From Sipunculus nudus (taxonomy: Eukaryota > Annelida > Sipuncula > Golfingiida > Sipunculidae), in NCBI GenBank assembly GCA_026874595.1, contig CM049316.1:32037339-32101338 (forward strand): DNA of 64,000 bases, in the 5' to 3' direction. The position numbers were made by a program, and so were the translations under genes. Positions 29,484 to 47,046 of the stretch are shown here, in pieces. The notes under the pieces are model-generated. The model did no database searches and was not told the origin of the DNA. It saw only the letters and a program-made list of their open reading frames with translations. How positions within the stretch are numbered: the stretch's first letter is position 1; each line of letters starts with the position of its first letter.

Positions 29484-29738
29484 TCATGCCATGTTAGCTC
29501 CAATGATATTGGTGGTATTATTCATGTAAACCAACATATTGAATATCTGGCACACCCCACCAAACCCTTGACAGCCTTGCCGTATATCTGAAGGGGCATC
29601 GAAGGCATAAAGGATTATTCTGCCAATAAGCGCGCCCACTCCAAGAATATAGAACAGAAACTCGAAGCCGCTCAACGGAAATGGATAGACAGTGCAGCAT
29701 GCCCCTAGTATTTCCAGAATCAAAGAGATGAAAGACAT
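29484..29738 (-). CDS. small membrane protein, family member 3
   Basis: 84 residues beginning MSFISLILEILGACCTVYPF with adenine at -3. The first hydrophobic stretch (ILEILG) and the second (FLFYILGVGALIGRIILYAF) align with the other two members. The ACLCCQ motif is replaced by RQGCQGFGG, and the C-terminal half is shorter, ending IIGANMA. It lies in the part of copy B that has no counterpart in copy A. No function is recognised. The short C-terminus suggests either a missing exon or decay. Confidence 0.5.
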   Translation of the reverse strand: MSFISLILEILGACCTVYPFPLSGFEFLFYILGVGALIGRIILYAFDAPSDIRQGCQGFGGVCQIFNMLVYMNNTTNIIGANMA

Positions 29739-30484
29739 TTTGTTCTGACTATGTTCTGTTGTCTCCCTCTCCTCTTCAGCGTATGTATATTCTGTTACTT
29801 CAGATCCTTAATATCAGCGGATGGAGATCCATAAACATGTCGTGTTGTAATATCATTGGTGGGCGTCATGTATGCAAATAGCACCTGGGTACCTGTGGAA
29901 ATCCCAGCAGTCGTATTCTCATACAGTCGATCATTAGAAAAAAAATCTTTTTACACGCTTCGGTAGTCACACACGGTAGAGAGCTTTTACACATCACAAG
30001 CTTGATAACATTGCACAGACTTGGTTAAGCTGCCAAACAAAACTGACGGGTCCATACATAACAAATATAGCTTGTTTCCTGAAAACCATGGCTTGGTTGC
30101 AAGTGATATATTTTCGATCAAAAACGTTTATTTTTTAGGCTCTATTCTACAGATATTAATCCTATTTGGATCCTATTTGCGGGAGTCAGCCTGGCGACCT
30201 CATCCATAATTAACAGTTGACAAGTTGCAGAGTAAATCAATTTCACAGAGCTGAACAAACCCATGAAAACAATTTTTGTACTATGCACTCTAAGTAAAAA
30301 GGGGGTGTTGATGGTTAACGTTCTCCTGGAACTATTTTCCTGTTTGTAGGTTCTTCTCGGCAACACTGAGGTTCTTGGTCTGGCTGTGGTTCCACCTTGA
30401 ACCACCGTTGACCGTCGAATATATACCTTGCTCTTATAGAGAAAATACTCAAAAGAATATCCAATAATACATAATTCTGTCGCA

Positions 30485-30488
<4 letters not shown>

Positions 30489-30551
<63 letters not shown>

Positions 30552-30552
30552 T
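30489..30552. repeat. TA array followed by GTTA repeats
   Basis: TA to about 30528, then six GTTA units. On the minus strand this could be the tail of a LINE, but no coding part is recognised. Confidence 0.8.
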
Positions 30553-31063
30553 AGGACTTAAAGACTACAAACATTTTACTACGTTGTTTTCGTAAGAACC
30601 TTACACGTTCTGTAGAGCAGACTTTTGGATGTTTGGCGCATGGGTTATTATCACGTAGGTGCTTCAATCTGTGTCTGCAGTTTTCACGTGTTCGTTTCTT
30701 TTGTTTAGTGTTGACAAAGCAACTAGCGTAATGGGACAACGCAAATAAACTCCAGGGGCTAGTCAGTCAGGGATAAATTGTGTAATATATACATACATTC
30801 AACTATTTGCCTTGATTCTGTTATTTTGTTAATTTATTTTATTCATTTCTTTTAAGAATGAAATAAAAAAAACTCCTTATATGTTTTAATTGGCAGCTTT
30901 AATACCCGATGTGAGTGCGGCTTAAAGCATATACAGGGATGGAATATATTTTTATTTCGTTCTCTTAACGTACGTGACGTAGCGGCCAGGTGTCTTATCA
31001 AATATCAAAACAGCCCCTGCAGTTGACATACCTATACAACGAACCAGCATGACTATTCATACA

Positions 31064-31064
<1 letters not shown>

Positions 31065-31126
<62 letters not shown>
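31065..31126. repeat. CT/TA compound microsatellite
   Basis: CT run then TA run in the copy-B-only stretch. Confidence 0.85.
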
Positions 31127-31131
<5 letters not shown>

Positions 31132-32976
31132 GTATATACTGCATCAATATATTTGTTACCACCACAATCAAAACTGACAGCAGCCACTGGGAATTATGAA
31201 TGGATTAGCTCTACTGGTCCAGAATATCCTAAATGTTATGTTTATAATCACTTGATGTTTTTATTAAACTTAGCAGTGGACTGGTCTCAGGCCAGTAACA
31301 TACAAGTATCCAGCTTACTTTTCCCAGGGCAACACCGGGTCTCTCTGCTCGTGATCAACATGTGAGATGTGGGGCTGATGGCAACACACACATTAAATGT
31401 CAAATTTGGGTTCGACGAAAACTGAAGTTCCACAAAAAAAAACACACACACAAAAACAGGTGGATTGTATTCTAATTCATTTTATTCCCTCCCCCCCCCC
31501 CTATAAGCAAATTGCCTATTGTGATATGAGAGCAAAAATTATTAATACTCTATGACTCTGGGGGAAAGGTAGAAATGGTCGTTTCATCGTGCAGAAAGTA
31601 GGTCAAAATAGGTGACGCCACCACAAGCTAATTACATGATAAAAGAGTGTCAAGTTTCGTGATGTCTTCTGCAATGGCTGTTCAGATATTTGATCAGACA
31701 CGTGGCCGCTACATCACGAACGTTAACAGAACAAAATAAAAATGAACGATCCCCAAAAATAAAGTTACCATTCAACTATTCTCAATCGTTTCTGTTTGTT
31801 TTAGTCGCCAGCTTCCGACTGACGACTATTATCGTTGTGTCTTTCTGTCTATCTCTTTTTCTGTCCATTGGTAATCTCAGACATGCCTGAAGGCAAAGTC
31901 TTCAAATTGGTCTAAATATTATGCATGGCCTCGGAAAGATTGACTGCTCTGTACATACATGATTACTAGCATTTATATTACCCCGTAGTTTTTTTACAGA
32001 GAAAGAGGCACTCAATGGCAGGTGATCAGTCCAGGTAGCTTATCAAGAATAGACATATCATAAAAAAACAGAGTGCATGTAATTATTTCATACCAAAATG
32101 ATCTAACCAATAAGTGGTGGAAAGGACATCACTAACAAAAGCATCCACGTTTATGTTGCAGACACCCCTGCTAATATCTCAGGACTAGTACGGCGTATCG
32201 ACGTGAAATGTTGCACGTGTATTGATCGCGCATAGCTCTTTATCATAAGTAAAACTGGTGGCGATACCTGCAACCTTCTGTTTGTTTGCCGTGAGATAAA
32301 ATCACTCATATCTTGGCAGTGGTTTGCTTATCTGCCAAAAATGTTGCATATGTATCATCTTAGATAGCTTTCTCGATTTTGTGGCAGGTGGTGACATCTT
32401 CATTCACGTTCATGCTGCAGACATCCATGCTAATATCTCAGGAGTGGTTTCACGTATCGGCCTGAAATTCTGCATGATCTAACATTGCTCTTAGGCATAT
32501 ACAAATTTGGTGGCCCACATTTAAAACCGTTTTTGCATGTTTCCATCTGTTCATCTGCCTAGGGTAAAATCACTCATAACTCAGCTTTTTCTTTCAAATA
32601 ACAGGCTACGCCACCTACAATCATGTGTACGTTGCAGACATCCATGCCAATATGCAAAACAACTCACTTTATTTCCCTATGCCACTCAATCCATGCCTAT
32701 CACCACCCGTCCCACTTCAGGCTTGTGGACATGTGGTCGCTTGTCGAATACCCGTATTCTAGTTTTATAAAGAATTTCCTTTTATTATATAAAAGGCCCA
32801 ATAAAGATACTCTATGACTTATTTGGGAAAAGGTGGTCAAGACCGTGCCATCGTGCAGGGTGCATGACAACATTGATGGCGTCACCAAGAGCTTATCACA
32901 TGATAAACAAGTTTCGTGACGACTTCTGAAGCGCCTGTTTAAATATAACACACAGTGGACGCTGTGTATATTTTAC

Positions 32977-33115
32977 CAGGGGCGGATCCAGGATTTAGGA
33001 GAAGCGTGGGTCTAAGCCTGGAATACTAAAGAAAACCCTAAAAAAGGTCGACAGGTCCAAAAAGGGAGGTCCAGGCCGCCAAAATTGCCGCGGCGGGAAA
33101 GTCGGGGGAGGGGGG
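32977..33115. mobile_element. hAT-like MITE, right end deleted
   Basis: Starts CAGGGGCGGATCCAGGATTT and aligns with 9041 onward, but the right terminal repeat is missing. About 700 bp present upstream of the element in copy A (8325-9030) are also absent here. Confidence 0.5.
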
Positions 33116-33840
33116 CTGTCTGCTTGACATGGCTGGCGACTGTGTAACGAATACATCTTGTATTCATTAGAGTGATTAGACGTCTTATACAGGAAGGTTT
33201 AGTTGTGATGAATACAGCGAACACGAAACCCTCCACTGTATATTTGTATAAGCAGAGTCATATATTTGAACACACCGTTCCTGTCAAGCAATTAGCGTCG
33301 CCTAACTGCAGACAGATAATCAAAGAGTTTTTTATCAGTATTTCCGCTGTATTTATCTCCCAATAAATTGCACTGAGCCGTGCTGATATGTGAAGAAGGC
33401 ACAGCTATGCGATCAAGTCCTCTGTTGATGTAGCAGTTCTATTGATCGACAAATCAAAAGTAAGTCTTGCTATAGCCATAGATTTACCTAGACAAACACG
33501 CGTAAAATATTAAGTGCAGTTGATTAGATACAGGTCAAGTTTGAGGCGTGTATACAAGTGCTCCACTTTCAGATATGTCGACATGTTCTATATATAGGTA
33601 TGTTTGGATCAACCTTCGTGTTGCCGAGGTCAGTCGCTATGCAACCTGTGGGCTTGGCTGCGGCTTACCACACATATTATTGTGAGACAGGGAAAGAAAA
33701 TAGTTCCTTTTAGTTTTACTACAACACCTTTTTAATAACCATAGATTTCCTTTAGGATAGCTATCTATAAGATTATCTATAATTTATCTTCTAAATTATG
33801 TTTTAGGCACTTAATAATCCAGTATTTCATTTAATACGAG

Positions 33841-33890
33841 CCAATCAGAGCAAGGTTTGATAACGCCGGGGCGGATGTATATAATATTAT
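33841..33890 (+). promoter_or_regulatory. putative core promoter of beta-tubulin copy 2
   Basis: CCAAT (33841-33845), GGGGCGG (about 33868-33874) and TATATAA (33878-33884) precede the start codon by 125-165 bases, in the same arrangement as copy 1. Confidence 0.55.
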
Positions 33891-34007
33891 AGATAAGTGA
33901 TACGTTATTTTGAAGGTTTTAACGGTTACCATACAGGACCAAGCTGTTTCCGATATCGTCAGCCTCGGCCACTCAGTAGACACAGCAGTTCTTACAAAGC
34001 ATCTAAC

Positions 34008-39128
<5,121 letters not shown>

Positions 39129-39422
39129 GTCAACCGGATGACTCTCGAGGTGTGGAGGGAAAAAAAGAGCATAATGTATAAAAGAGTGCCAAATATCTAG
39201 ATATAAATATGGTCCGTTTTACCAGCGGATGCAAATATTTTATATAGTTTATAAACTTTACCGAATTCATCTAAGTTTAGAACGTGTATTTTGCCACAAT
39301 CAAATTAACATTTCTTTCGGTGCAAACCAATGCGGGATAACGTTTCTGTTTAGGACATCACGGCCACATTTCCCTTTATTTTTAGATGTAACTTTATGGT
39401 ACATATATCTCTGTAGTTAAAT

Positions 39423-39428
39423 AATAAA
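39423..39428 (+). terminator. polyadenylation signal of beta-tubulin copy 2
   Basis: AATAAA lies about 295 bases after the stop, at the position equivalent to the first signal of copy 1. Confidence 0.55.
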
Positions 39429-40450
39429 TGTCATGGTTCAGAAGTCAGTTAACGGATAAAAAACTTAATTTTGTAGACCTCGTCAGTTAGGCAAATGTAC
39501 GATACAGTTGTTTTTTTTGTCCAGCAAAAATTAATCTTAAGATACTCTTCCTGTCTTAACCGACAATCCCATTTCAGAATTTTTAATTTAGACAGTTTTT
39601 TTTTTAAACCTTTGTATAAAGATTTCCCACATATGATCGAGACTCGATATATGTAAGTCTGCTAAGGCGTTCGGATAACATGCAATTATATACAACAAAC
39701 AGGAGCTTGAGCTCATACAGTAGCAGGCCAATATACCGTATACTTACAAATTGTGACGTCATAATGGTTAACAGAGTGACACGCAGATGCCCTTGGGTTT
39801 AAGCTGCCAACATGACCAAAGTCCACCTTATTCCAGAATAACTCAAGTCAGGATTCATCAAGATAGGTATTTTAAAGTCATGATTGCGTTTCTATTGGTC
39901 CATTTAAGCATAACAGCCTTACTGAACCTGAGGTATTCCATATTCCGCCATTCTCAACGACCGCCAACATTTGTTCCTGTTCTGGGGTTGGGAAAAAGAT
40001 GAAGTTATACTGCATATGTGTATATTCAATACACTCTGGGACTGTATATGAGCAGACCATTATCTGTATGTTCACACTTCCCGCCCTCTTGAAGTCATAA
40101 AAATAAAATATTGAAAAAAGTCAGACTTTGTCTTTTCATATACTATAAAGGTTTGAACAGCACACTGGAAATAGAATACTAGTAATATACGCTTATAATA
40201 CAAAAAAAAATCAGCGGATATTGCTCGCATCGTTTCTTCCGAGTACTTCTGCATGGTACTTACTGTAATTATGTATGAATTCTACCATCTCTCCGGCAGA
40301 CTTATGGATCTGTGCAAGGGTATTGCTCCCCCCCCCCCCCTTTTTTTTTCCCTTCTCTGTCTAAGATCCTTGATTAGCCACTGAACAGTGTTTTTGTACA
40401 TCTAAATCTATATAGAGTTACGAAGACAAATTACTCAGTGTAAAATATTA

Positions 40451-40522
40451 GGCCGATCCGGGATTCGAACCAATGTCGATGGCGCACAATTTCCAGCGTA
40501 CCAATGGCTTCGCTAGAAAAGC
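40451..40522 (-). repeat. tRNA-like (SINE-type) fragment, copy B
   Basis: Counterpart of 17556-17632 with GGATTCGAACC retained and several changes in the stem regions. Confidence 0.3.
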
Positions 40523-41204
40523 ATGCTTTTATGTCACCCCGTAACAAAAGAAGAGTATGTTTTTAATAATCATGAGATAATGAAATCATCTCGGGAATAG
40601 AAAATCAGTGATGATGGATTGAACATCTTATCTGTGAATTTACGCTCAAGATGAAGTTTACAGTGATATCCACAGGGCATTATACCTATACAGATTCACG
40701 ATATTGTACAAACGAAAGGCAGATTATTACCCGTCAGAAAATCAATAGCAACGTAACACTTCGCATAAACACGCTGTTACGACCCATAATGTAATAACCG
40801 GCCCATAATGTAATAACGGCCCATATTGTAATAAAAACGACCCATAATGTAATAATAGCCCATAATGTAATAAAAATCGGCCCATATTGTAATAACCATA
40901 CCCTGTCCATATTGTAATAAAATCGTAAGTGGGTAAAACGGCCCGTATTGTAATAAAATCGAAGGTGGGTAAAACGGCCATTAATTTTATAAATCAGATT
41001 TCATGCAAATTAACTTAGACAATTCAAATATTGACTTCTCATGACACGAATGTTTAAGTGAACATACAAGTATGAAAAACCACTGGATAACATAATGACT
41101 ATTTTTTTAAAACGGTGACCAAGGTAATATGAGCGAAATATGGCCATGATTCATGTTTATCCTTTTGTTGAATCAGTGTTTAAATAGGGTGACAAAGTAT
41201 TTAA

Positions 41205-41208
<4 letters not shown>

Positions 41209-41259
<51 letters not shown>
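41209..41259. repeat. TA microsatellite inside the fold-back element
   Basis: About 25 TA units in the interior of the element. Confidence 0.85.
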
Positions 41260-41260
<1 letters not shown>

Positions 41261-41984
41261 GGCTGTAGTATTTTGGCTTCTGAAAAAGAAACCCAACAAA
41301 AACACGTATTGAATGAATTTTTGTTTGCTAAAAACACCTTAATATTTCTTCTGGCTACATTTCTAGGATTTATTTAAGCGCCTGGGTCCATTAAAGCTAA
41401 TACACTTGTATATATATATCGCCAAAATGTGAATATTTTGTCAATTTTAAGAGATAAAATATACCAAACTTTCATTATCGATACATATTTATGTATTATA
41501 ATTCTTTTTAAAATATAAATGAAACTTTAAATTTCAGTGCGTTTTGCTCAATGTATCATTGAGAATATTTTATATGATCTCTCGAAACCTCCCGAGAATT
41601 GGAAATTATAAATGTAGGTACTGCTGCAATTTTTTGGTGCCCATATGTGCATTGGTTAAGATGTCTTAGGTCAAAATGTATAACACGTCGCATAGATTTA
41701 GAGCTTTCAACACACGTATTTGAAGTTAAAACCTGGATGCGACATTTGCGCGATTCAAGAGTTTACAATTTAATTTAAAAAATTAGCCCAAACAACATTT
41801 TGAAAATGCCGGTTTCTGTGTTCTAGAGGTAGAGCATAGGGCTCAGAGCGGAGAGATCCAGGGGCGTAACCAGTTTTAGGGAGGGCAGGGGGCCATGATC
41901 AGTGGCGGATCCAAAATTCGAAAGTTTTACGGGGGGGGGAGGAGGCGAATGTGCATATATGGGTACTATGAAAACTGTTATATA

Positions 41985-42035
41985 TACGTGTATATGTATA
42001 TATATGTATATATATATATATATATATATTATTAA

Positions 42036-42068
<33 letters not shown>

Positions 42069-42069
42069 T

Positions 42070-42100
<31 letters not shown>

Positions 42101-42132
42101 TTATTATTATTATATTATTATTATTATTATGA
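41985..42132. repeat. TA and TAA/TTA microsatellites inside the fold-back element
   Basis: TA run followed by TAA, then TTA triplets that form an imperfect palindrome near the right arm. Confidence 0.85.
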
Positions 42133-43609
42133 TACGTTATATTTTAGTGTATGAAAATATGATTTTTTTTTATTCAATTGTGAACCATGGTTTCATTAAG
42201 GTTAGTAACAGGTTCATTGAGAGGGTATGGAAGGGGTCAGGATAACATGTAAATGACACTAAGCGTGTGCCCTGTTATTCTTGAGCTTAAACATATGTTA
42301 TTACAATATAAATACGTTATAACAATATGGGCCGTTTTTCCCACTTCCCATTTTATAACAATATGGGCAGGGTATGATTATTACAATATGGGTCGTTTTT
42401 ATTACAATATGGGCCGTTATTACGATATGGGCCGTTTTTTATTACATTATGGAGCGTTATTACAGTATGGGCCAGTTTTATTACAATATGGGCAGGGTAT
42501 GATTATTACATTATGGGTCGTTTTTATTACAATATGGGCCGTTATTACATTATGGGCCGGTTATTACATTATGGGTCGTAACACACGCTAATCGTGTGCA
42601 AACATCACGCAACATCGATGAGAGCTGAATGGGTACATAGGCATTCCTGACGCCAATGGACTAAATCCCTGAGATTTACGACAAGCTATAAAACCGAAGA
42701 CATTAATTTGTAATTAGAGCGGAGGTAAAGGTGCCGGTTTTAGCCATGGGTATTATTTCTATAGAAGCTGCATATAGAAATAAAAACAAACGGTGTAAAG
42801 GTGTAATTATTATTTATATTAATCCAGACGAGATAATAAGAGTTTTTTAGAGGAATAAGAGGTTTTAATCATAATCATACAATCAAGTCACTTGCAGCTA
42901 CGCTTCCAGAAACCTTATTTAGCGATCCGCTGTGGCCTCTATTTCTTGAATAATGACAAAGTCTGCAAGTCTTTTGGTCGAAATCACAACTGGCAATCAA
43001 ATCCAACCAACAAATTATAAGCAATACACGCCGTCTGAACAAGAACACATTCACCAGTAATGCATCAGGCTAGTATGGCTTTATGTGATTGGTCAGAATC
43101 TCGGCGCTGCTAAGCCTTTGGTCTAAAAATAGCACCATACGTTCTTCCGCAGTCGCGTAGACCAGATATACTTAATTTCGCTCAATTGCCTTATTCATTA
43201 TTCATGAAATAGACGCCAGAATTGCTCGCTGAATCAAGGTCTCTGAAAGCGTAGCTGAAAGAGGCTTGATAGTCAGAAGATACCTTTTTAATGATCGCAT
43301 TTAAAATTTACTAATCCAACAATCATCGGGTGAGGGCTTTGCCCATTATAGTGGATGTGGATAAAACTGAAATTCAGCACGGAAATTTAACCATAGCCAC
43401 ATAGATAAAAGTAAATTGATGAAGTGTCAATATAGCCTTAAAAGTGGGCATTGCTCATAGCTCTCTTCATATATATAATGGTTATATATTTACAACATAC
43501 AATATTTTATCGTATGTTCAACTAAAGACAATATAGAACAAGAATACACAGAAAAAAGTCGGATTACCCCGATTACCGATCGAAAACTTGTATGTTCATG
43601 TTCTTACAT

Positions 43610-43685
<76 letters not shown>

Positions 43686-43983
43686 GTTACAAATTTATTA
43701 TAGTGTTTAGGTCTGGTAGAAAACCAAGGTCAGTTATCAATCAGTGGCTTGAAGTAAATCCATATGGTGAGCCCATAATTGCAATTTTCGAATAATGTAG
43801 GGCTACTGGCAACTTAAAGCGATAAGCCAGGGTAACAATAATATTAGTACTATATCAAACATTTACAACATATGAGATCAAAGTTCTTCATAGAATTTAC
43901 ATTAAGTGTATTTGTTTATATACTTATCATATCTTTAAATGTTCTATATACTTTTATTTCTCTCTCTCTATGTATATACTCTA

Positions 43984-43984
<1 letters not shown>

Positions 43985-44070
<86 letters not shown>

Positions 44071-44262
44071 CACAACAAGTTCAGCAAAATTTATTAATAG
44101 TTTCCTGGCAGGTTTGGCTATTCCTCAGTGTCAGCCTGTATTCTCATTCTCCAGGGTCGTTGGTCCAGGAATAGATTCTACAAAATATTTGAAAATACAT
44201 TTACTACACAGATGCCCATGTCCATTGGGTATTTAATAATATATATAACAATTAAACCTTAC

Positions 44263-44312
<50 letters not shown>
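43985..44312. repeat. TA arrays around a 200-bp copy-B insertion
   Basis: TA arrays at 43990-44069 and 44268-44312 flank about 200 bp of unique sequence. Copy A has a single TA array here (19290-19329). Confidence 0.85.
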
Positions 44313-44315
<3 letters not shown>

Positions 44316-44796
44316 TGTGTGTACTGACCCTGCTGTATAATGTTACAATCACACAGTCAGGACTCGGGAGTACACAATTAATACACCAAGTTTTGATAGT
44401 TTTAGATGTATATACATTTAGCTTTACTGATAGATGTATTTTGGGATACTTGGTTACCTTATTAGAAGTTAATAGAACCCGTGTAGCCACTTTCTAAATT
44501 AGCCAGTTATAGTATATATACAGATATATCATAATACATATGCTCCCCTACTATACGATATTCAGCTTAACGATTTTGACTGTCACTCAGAAACATTCAC
44601 CATGTAGTTCATTGTTTAGCAATTTTATCACAATTGAAGTTGTGATAACAGTGCCTGTTCTTAACAAATTACTCACTTTTCAGAAACAGCAATTTATACA
44701 ATTGTTACAATAATTGATACAATAAGTTAATGTAAAATTGCCTCTGCTAGTGTCTGTACCCTCTGGGCAAAAATGTTGTTAACACACGTTGTAAAT

Positions 44797-45005
44797 CATT
44801 CACTACGCTTCGGCCTTTTGAAATCAGTTCGGCAATGTCAAAACAAAAGGCCTCACTCACACCTCCTGGATGGTCTTCCGGGGCTGCCCTAAAACACAGA
44901 ACGCGGAACAGGGGCTAAAATAAAATTTTAACGAATCGAATACATTGAAATACGTTTATTACAATAAATTTTGTCATGAAACATTCACCCAGTTAAAATA
45001 TTGAC

Positions 45006-45083
<78 letters not shown>

Positions 45084-45276
45084 ATACAAAGCTTAAACAT
45101 ACAGCGAAAAATCTTTTTTTCTGTTTTGTGCCGTGAATTATGCCGCTGTCACGCGTTCCATGTTCCGTTCCGTACGTGTTCTAGGGCTGCCCCGGAAGAC
45201 TCCCCAGGAGGTGTGAGTGAGGCCTTTTGTTTTGACTTTGCCGAACTGATTTCAAAAGGCCGAAGCGAAGTGAATG
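44797..45276. mobile_element. inverted-repeat element (MITE), 480 bp
   Basis: Arms of roughly 95 bp start CATTCACTACGCTTCGGCCT on the left and the near-identical CATTCACTTCGCTTCGGCCT read inverted from the right. The middle holds a TA array (45010-45079). GTTGTAAAT is found on both sides, offset by eight bases on the right. The insertion is absent at the matching place in copy A (near 21540). Confidence 0.8.
45010..45079. repeat. TA microsatellite inside the 480-bp MITE
   Basis: About 35 TA units at the centre of the inverted-repeat element. Confidence 0.9.
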
Positions 45277-45377
45277 GTTGCATGGTTGTAAATGTTGTTT
45301 ACACCCGAGACTTCTACAGATGCACACGGCACATGGCGCAACACTCGGTGCACATGCAGGCACCCGGGACCTAGTTC

Positions 45378-45985
45378 CACAGGCGCTTGAATCGCTATTT
45401 GTGTTGATCATGGTTTAAATAGTGTTCAATTTATCTTTACAACAATCCCCTACCGTTTAATGAGCACAAGGCCGGCATCCAAGTCTGCGGACGAGTCTGT
45501 AACCATTAAGCGACGAACAGACAGATTTATCCCAGATTACTATTTCCATCATTATCAACCAATCAGGTGTTAGGTTCCAGGGGGGAATCCTTACTGCTGA
45601 CCAAGATACATGGGGATTTCCTTGTTTGGGGTAACAGCTGCTTAATGGATGCAGACTAGTTACAAATAAGAGCTCATTACATGTGGTACACTGTGTGTAT
45701 TGGAATTGTTGATGCTTTTATAGAAAGAAGAACTGGCCATTTCACCACTGTAAGTTTCTTCCCTCGAAAATCTTTGAAATATTTGGGAATTTCAATTGAT
45801 TTCTTGTATTATCGTCAACCCGTCCGCAGACTTGGATGCCGGCCTTGTGTATCTATTATACAAACAAGTACCGGCAAACGATATAATATGGTTTAAAGCT
45901 CATTAAACGGTAGGGGATTGTTGTGAAGGTAAATTGAACACTATTTAAACCATGATCAACACAAATAGCGATTCAAGCGCCTGTG
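45378..45985. mobile_element. inverted-repeat element (MITE), 608 bp
   Basis: Ends are CACAGGCGCTTGAATCGC on both sides when read inward, with roughly 90 bp of near-perfect inverted repeat. CTAGTTC flanks the element (45371-45377 and 45986-45992). A second inverted segment containing AAGGCCGGCATCCAAGTCTG lies further in. Copy A reads straight through at about 21637. Confidence 0.82.
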
Positions 45986-47046
45986 CTAGTTCCGGCCATG
46001 CAGTCCGCGAGGTATCCGGCCGGCCCGGCTCACGCGTGGTCAGCGTGCGCCCTTGGCCAAGCTGGCTGTGGCGCTGCCAGGGAGCTGCTCAAGGCCTGAC
46101 ACTTCACGGAGGGTCAGCATGCACTCGCCTTGGGCTGTTCAGTGCTGTGTTATGACAAACATAGCCATTTTCACCCTCCGACTCCCCGTGGGGGGGGGGG
46201 GGGGGGTCATAATTGGTAGATTCGGCAACCCTACGTTTTCAGTGCACGTACGTATGGTAAATTTAACAAGACCTCATGATCTCGACCACGAACCTCGACA
46301 GGGGTACAATATTGTGCATGCGGGAAAAACCTGGAAACAAGTATGGTACTTGGAAGATTTAGTTTTATTGAATTACAAATACATTTGACTTTTTACTGTT
46401 GGGCACCTTTATGATAGTAGCACAGGAAGCCGTGTGCATGGCGCTCGGAATTGTTTCAGAGTTAAATTGTATCAAATACTATAACATTTCCTGAGAACAC
46501 TATATTTCATGCTAACATCATATGTCATGTAAAAGAATGGGCACCTGTAGGATTTTTTATATTAGTGTTGATTGTATTTACTTGTGCATGTTAATACGCA
46601 ATGATACAAATCGGTTGTCTGATAAAGGTTTATTAACTATATCTATTTGGTCCAGTTTCAAACACATTTCTTTCAGCAACCAGAATTAATTACTCTTCCG
46701 ACTGTCAATTACCATTTTCTAAACGTTTTACAGCCAATTTCACTTCACAGCTGTAGCTGTCATACAGCGTGGGGAATAAAACTTTCTATTTTCGCACAAT
46801 TGTTAGGAAGCCTATAATTTTGAAAGTTTCCATTAAGATTAATACTGGATATTTAGTAATAAGCATTCAGCTGATATATCGTCATTTTTTAATTCAAATA
46901 TAACAAAAAAGGAGATGAAAATTCATATGTCATTTATATTCTTGTCATTTATATTCTTGTAGAATTCGTTGTTTGAAGTCATGTGTCAGCATATACACCT
47001 TTCGATCGAATATTCCTTGCATTAATTATTACCTTAGAGTGAAAGC

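Larger units (their letters stand above)
29800..31540. other. no gene recognised (copy B only)
   Basis: Contains microsatellites and a basic 62-codon minus frame at 30551-30739 that I cannot assign. The stretch has no counterpart in copy A. Confidence 0.4.
40776..42582. mobile_element. fold-back element with repeated terminal arms, 1.8 kb
   Basis: Termini are GTTACGACCCATAATGTAAT and its exact inverse. Both arms (about 40776-40985 and 42300-42582) consist of repeated units CCCATAATGTAATAA or CCCATATTGTAATAA. Flanks share ACACGCT (40769-40775 and 42583-42589), and copy A is uninterrupted near 17910. The interior has TA and TAA microsatellites and no long reading frame. Long arms with internal repeats resemble foldback or Mutator-like nonautonomous elements. 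The superfamily is not settled. Confidence 0.85.

Noticed and set aside
40776-40985. CRISPR-like spaced repeats
   Set aside because: The unit spacing is irregular, spacers are not unique, and the inverse array at the other end shows they are arms of a eukaryotic fold-back element.
43872-44313. Several Ile/Tyr repeat frames
   Set aside because: They are translations of TA microsatellites.
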